Assembly: GCA_003550305.1 (NCBI GenBank)
Contig: QKYT01000222.1
Location: 154,355 to 165,203, forward strand
DNA length: 10,849 nucleotides
Direction of reading: 5' to 3'
Source: Glomus cerebriforme
Lineage: Eukaryota > Glomeromycota > Glomeromycetes > Glomerales > Glomeraceae
This document shows positions 8,291 through 10,849 of the stretch, piece after piece (position 1 is the first letter of the stretch; each line of letters begins with the position of its first letter). The position numbers were made by a program, and so were the translations under genes. The notes below the pieces were generated by a model. The model saw nothing but the letters and a program-made list of their open reading frames with translations. It was not told the origin of the DNA and made no database searches.

Positions 8291-8981
8291 ATTTGTTAGA
8301 AATGAATCAAAATTCATAACTTTACTCATATATTATGATATAATTATCAAATGTAAGATACTTTTTTCAATTAATAGTATGATAAAATTCTATTAACCAA
8401 GTCACAGCATAAAATTCATCATTTTATTTTTATTTTTAAGATTTTAACGCATTAAAAATTCAAGATCATAACACAATATTTATTACACAGAATTCTAGTT
8501 CATGCATATTACTTTCTCAAATAAATGGTGTATAGAACGTATAGAATATGTAAAGAATATAATCAAAAAATAATACATGTTATGCAATGGATTAGTGGTA
8601 ATGAGGTAATGCTGATATTGAAAATTTTATTCAACATACTCAGCTATTTGCAAATATTATTATTCAATTGCAATGTAATATTATTATCTTACATGATTTT
8701 TTGTTATTAATCATGTATGTTTAGATGTCCTCATGATTCTTTGGCTTCTGTGCTACTCTAAAGATTATAAAGATTCTCTCGGTCAGTTTCTCTTTGCTTT
8801 TTTTCTTAAACATTAATGTTTACGGTGAGGTTCTTCCCAAAATTCTCTTTCTTAATCATTTTTTTAATAACTTAAAACTAACTTTCTCTGCAATGTTTAT
8901 TTTTATTGAATGAACACTTCAATAAATGAAGATTTCCAAAAATTACAAATGTGACTTTGGATTGAGTCTTCAACTGGTTAT
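8291..8981. other. Element interior, left part, no supported gene
   Basis: No gene can be supported. A 61-codon plus-strand ORF at 8525-8710 lacks recognisable motifs. A short minus-strand stretch near 8730-8870 (containing KKENFGKNLTVNINV) is coding-like but too short to call. Confidence 0.5.
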
Positions 8982-9127
8982 TTAATAGCTGTGAAGACGT
9001 TCTTTCAAGCTTCCATGAAAGTGAAGTGCCAGAATGGTCTTGATAACAAATCTGTACAAATCCGGGGAACTGCGGTTACTAGTCCGGTGCACATTCTCCA
9101 GTTCATCTGGTAAATCATTTTTACCAT
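8982..9127 (-). other. GC-richer patch with two overlapping minus-strand frames
   Basis: This patch is clearly richer in G and C than its surroundings and is open in two minus-strand frames. One runs 9113-8982 (begins LPDELENVHRTSNR, 43 residues, no initiator). The other runs 9127-9005 (begins MVKMIYQMNWRM, 40 residues). I do not recognise either. It may be an exon remnant of a transposable-element gene or a conserved non-coding module. A CCGG-tipped weak hairpin lies at 9062-9087. Confidence 0.35.
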
Positions 9128-10087
9128 AAAAAAATTAATTTTTTTAAAATATTAAAATAGGTATCACTATTTAAAATAATATTGCAAAATTAATTACATT
9201 TAAAATTTTCCAAAATTTATGTTGTTTGTCTTTCATAAGATCCTGGAATGATCTCATTAAAAAAAATTTCGATTTCAAAATCAAATTAATAATTTGTAAA
9301 TGATGACAGCGCAAATTTTTTTTTGTGTAGCAAAAGATGACGATAACATCCGGATTTCTTATATAATGAAAGATGACTGTGCATAATAATAATATATATG
9401 TAGAGAATTTTTCTCATCAGCTGATATGTTGTCTATTTATTTTTTTTGACCTTCCCAACTTTTGTATAACAAATAAAAAAAGTCATGGCAGGAGTTTTAT
9501 TTCAAAACTTTCGTTCTCACTAACAAATTCAAAAATTTTTTTTCATAATATAGGAAAAATTTTTATCTCAAAAAAACATTTTTCATGATACAATGTATAT
9601 ATTTACTATTACTGAGATAATAGTGATAGCAGGGAATATTAAAGTAAATTATTGCTTTATTTTCTTCATTTTCTTCATTTTTTTTTCCTTCCTCATTATT
9701 AACAAAATTTTTTTTTGTGAATAGATATAGAGTTTGCTATTGGGAATTGGGCCGTTATACAGTAAATTATACACTTTTATCAAATAGGGTATTATGATAC
9801 TTATCATCTGCAAAATAGATTTAGTTATTTTATTTTATCTATAGTACAAATATTTATATCAAAATTGTAAAAAATATAAACTTTTCGTTAATCAACATAA
9901 TCTGCAATTGCATCACCAATCACTATTAATTTTACGACATTTTTTACTAATATATACTCATATGATATAAATTATAATGATCTTATGCCATACTATTAAA
10001 TTTTCATCAGTTTAATTTTGTGAAATGCATAAAATATAAATATAAGTTAACTATCTACTTAATCATGAGTCATTAATGGGCTATAGA
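9128..10087. other. Element interior, right part, no supported gene
   Basis: This is AT-rich with many homopolymer runs. A 71-codon plus-strand ORF at 9373-9588 has no recognisable motif and composition expected by chance. A 28-codon minus-strand ORF at 9257-9171 is likewise unsupported. Confidence 0.5.
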
Positions 10088-10246
10088 AAATCATTGATTA
10101 TATAATATACAGTACTGTATTTCTCATGATTCATCCTTTGTAAATTTTACAAAAGATAATTCTCAAAAATGTATAAATACCTCCTCCATTTTCCGTTTTC
10201 ACTATTATCATAAAATTTCTTTATATATTTTATTCAAAACCTAGAC

Positions 10247-10390
10247 CTCCCTTTAAACTCCTTTTAACTTTCCTAAGTTTCCTTTATCTTCCTTATACTG
10301 TATGAGTATATTCCTCATACAGGCAAGGAAAAACTGGCCAGTTTTAGTCGAGTCTCTCCTACTGACCAGTTTGGTTTAGACTAGAATTCC
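10247..10390 (-). repeat. Inverted single copy of the 113-base unit
   Basis: The minus strand matches the left unit in order: GGAATTCTAGTCTAAACC, then a hairpin with arms CTGGTCAGT and ACTGGCCAG, TCCTTGCCTG, then a perfect 8-base stem TGTATGAG/CTCATACA, CAGTATAAGGAAG and GGAGTTTAAAGGG. Divergence from the left copies is moderate, roughly one change in five by eye, including small indels. Confidence 0.88.
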
Positions 10391-10504
10391 CTCTTTTTTT
10401 GTATGCTGAATTTAACACTAACTGTATTTAAGTAAGAAAAAAAGAAAAATGACAAGATCATTGGAAGCTATGATTAATGAATTAATTATAAAAAATGAAT
10501 GTTA

Positions 10505-10530
10505 AATAGTAATGGAATATGCAACACTGT
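10505..10530 (+). pseudogene. Very short kinase hinge-like fragment
   Basis: GTAATGGAATATGC (10509-10522) is identical to the bases coding VMEYA at the hinge of the first kinase domain (547-559 region), and is followed by a Thr-Leu pair as if the codons for DSG had been lost. Flanks do not continue the match, so this may be chance. Confidence 0.2.
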
Positions 10531-10698
10531 CTTCATGAAGAAATAATAACTAATAGAAGTGGAGATACAACCAAAAAGAATATTAACTTACGAAATATTA
10601 GTGAATGTGAAATAAAATTCAAAAGATATTATGAAGAAAGAAATCAAATGAATATATACAAGCGAAAAGAAGAAATAAGGAAGATAAAAGAAATTTAA
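10519..10698 (+). CDS. 59-residue charged hypothetical ORF
   Basis: It runs from ATG at 10519 to TAA at 10696-10698. It starts MQHCLHEEIITNRSG and is rich in Lys, Glu, Arg and Asn in the second half, suggesting a helix. No family is recognised. It overlaps the hinge-like fragment in another frame. It may be a remnant or spurious. Confidence 0.15.
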   Translation: MQHCLHEEIITNRSGDTTKKNINLRNISECEIKFKRYYEERNQMNIYKRKEEIRKIKEI

Positions 10699-10735
10699 AG
10701 TTAATTGGAAATTCAATCAGAAAGATAATAATTAA

Positions 10736-10849
10736 AAAAGCGATACAACAGATGAGTTGGAAAAAAATTTAATAAAGGCTGGATCAGTNATAAGCATTCC
10801 AAACAGCATTTTATTTGATAAAGATCTATATGGAGTAAAAGACTTATAC
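10736..10849 (+). CDS. Open frame running off the window end, unidentified
   Basis: The frame is open from 10736 (a stop lies just before, at 10733-10735) to the last base. It contains DELEKNLIKAGSV, then SIPNSILFDKDLYG. An AG at 10750-10751 could be a splice acceptor, making this the start of an exon. Its balanced composition is more coding-like than the flank. I do not recognise the family. The N at 10789 falls in a Val codon and does not matter. Confidence 0.3.

Larger units (their letters stand above)
7786..10390. mobile_element. Candidate 2.6-kb non-autonomous element with long diverged inverted ends
   Basis: Both ends begin GGAATTCTA[A/G]TCTAAA reading inward (7786 on plus, 10390 on minus). 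The inverted similarity then continues through the repeat units and beyond. Collinear anchors inside include GGTATTTATAYATTT (8145-8159 versus 10167-10181), GATGAATCAT (8210-8219 versus 10126-10135) and AATCAATGATTT (8237-8248 versus 10088-10099). The inverted ends are therefore about 460 bases on the left, which has one unit duplicated, and about 300 on the right. I see no target-site duplication and no transposase. It may instead be two independently inserted copies of a dispersed repeat. Confidence 0.5.

Noticed and set aside
8525..8710. Plus-strand 61-codon ORF with a weak VMQWISGN resemblance to a kinase hinge
   Set aside because: The match is a few residues only, with no flanking kinase motifs; the rest is hydrophobic, as expected by chance.
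8950..8975. Minus-strand GACTCAATCC resembling a tRNA/SINE B box
   Set aside because: It departs from the B-box consensus and no A box or cloverleaf can be drawn upstream.
9373..9588. Plus-strand 71-codon ORF
   Set aside because: No recognisable motif, low-complexity AT-driven composition, and no plausible context.
1..10849. tRNA, rRNA, CRISPR array, prokaryotic operon signals
   Set aside because: No cloverleaf, rRNA-like segment or regularly spaced repeats were seen, and the spliced gene structure is eukaryotic.

Overview
The window looks like nuclear DNA of an arbuscular mycorrhizal fungus, most likely Rhizophagus irregularis or a close relative. It is very AT-rich. The one intact gene is split by eight short introns of 60-122 bases, most of them starting GTAAG and ending TAG. 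The gene combines tyrosine-kinase-like (TKL) kinase folds with Sel1 repeats, a family greatly expanded in these fungi. The organism call rests on my memory of family sequences, not on a search.

Bases 1-3892 (+) hold a multi-exon gene whose 5' end lies outside the window. In order it encodes a TKL kinase domain, a Ser/Asn-rich linker, an all-helical domain resembling the N-terminal bundle of MLKL/HeLo-type proteins, a helical brace, a second kinase fold that is a pseudokinase (DFG replaced by NFK), and C-terminal Sel1 repeats. The nine exons join in frame with no stop, giving 1082 residues from the window edge. The alternative is two abutting genes split at about 1553, a kinase followed by an MLKL-like protein.

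Bases 3893-7740 contain no intact gene but hold decayed coding sequence. There is a minus-strand kinase relic at 4736-5297 and a plus-strand kinase relic at 5718-6566 that ends at a GC-rich inverted repeat (6567-6619). A minus-strand relic of a Lys/Glu/Asn-rich, coiled-coil-like protein lies at 6930-7740. The kinase relics keep recognisable family motifs but are broken by stops and frameshifts.

Bases 7786-10390 look like a 2.6-kb element with long, diverged inverted ends. The left end carries a 113-base unit in tandem duplicate, and the right end carries one inverted copy. I see no transposase inside, only a small GC-richer patch near 9000. The last 450 bases hold a very short kinase-like fragment, a 59-codon ORF and an open frame running off the edge, none of them secure.

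The main biological idea is that a kinase and an MLKL-like helical-bundle/pseudokinase/Sel1 unit sit in one polypeptide or in two touching genes. This resembles the activator-effector logic of RIPK3 and MLKL. The architecture is read from the sequence; the functional parallel is inference.
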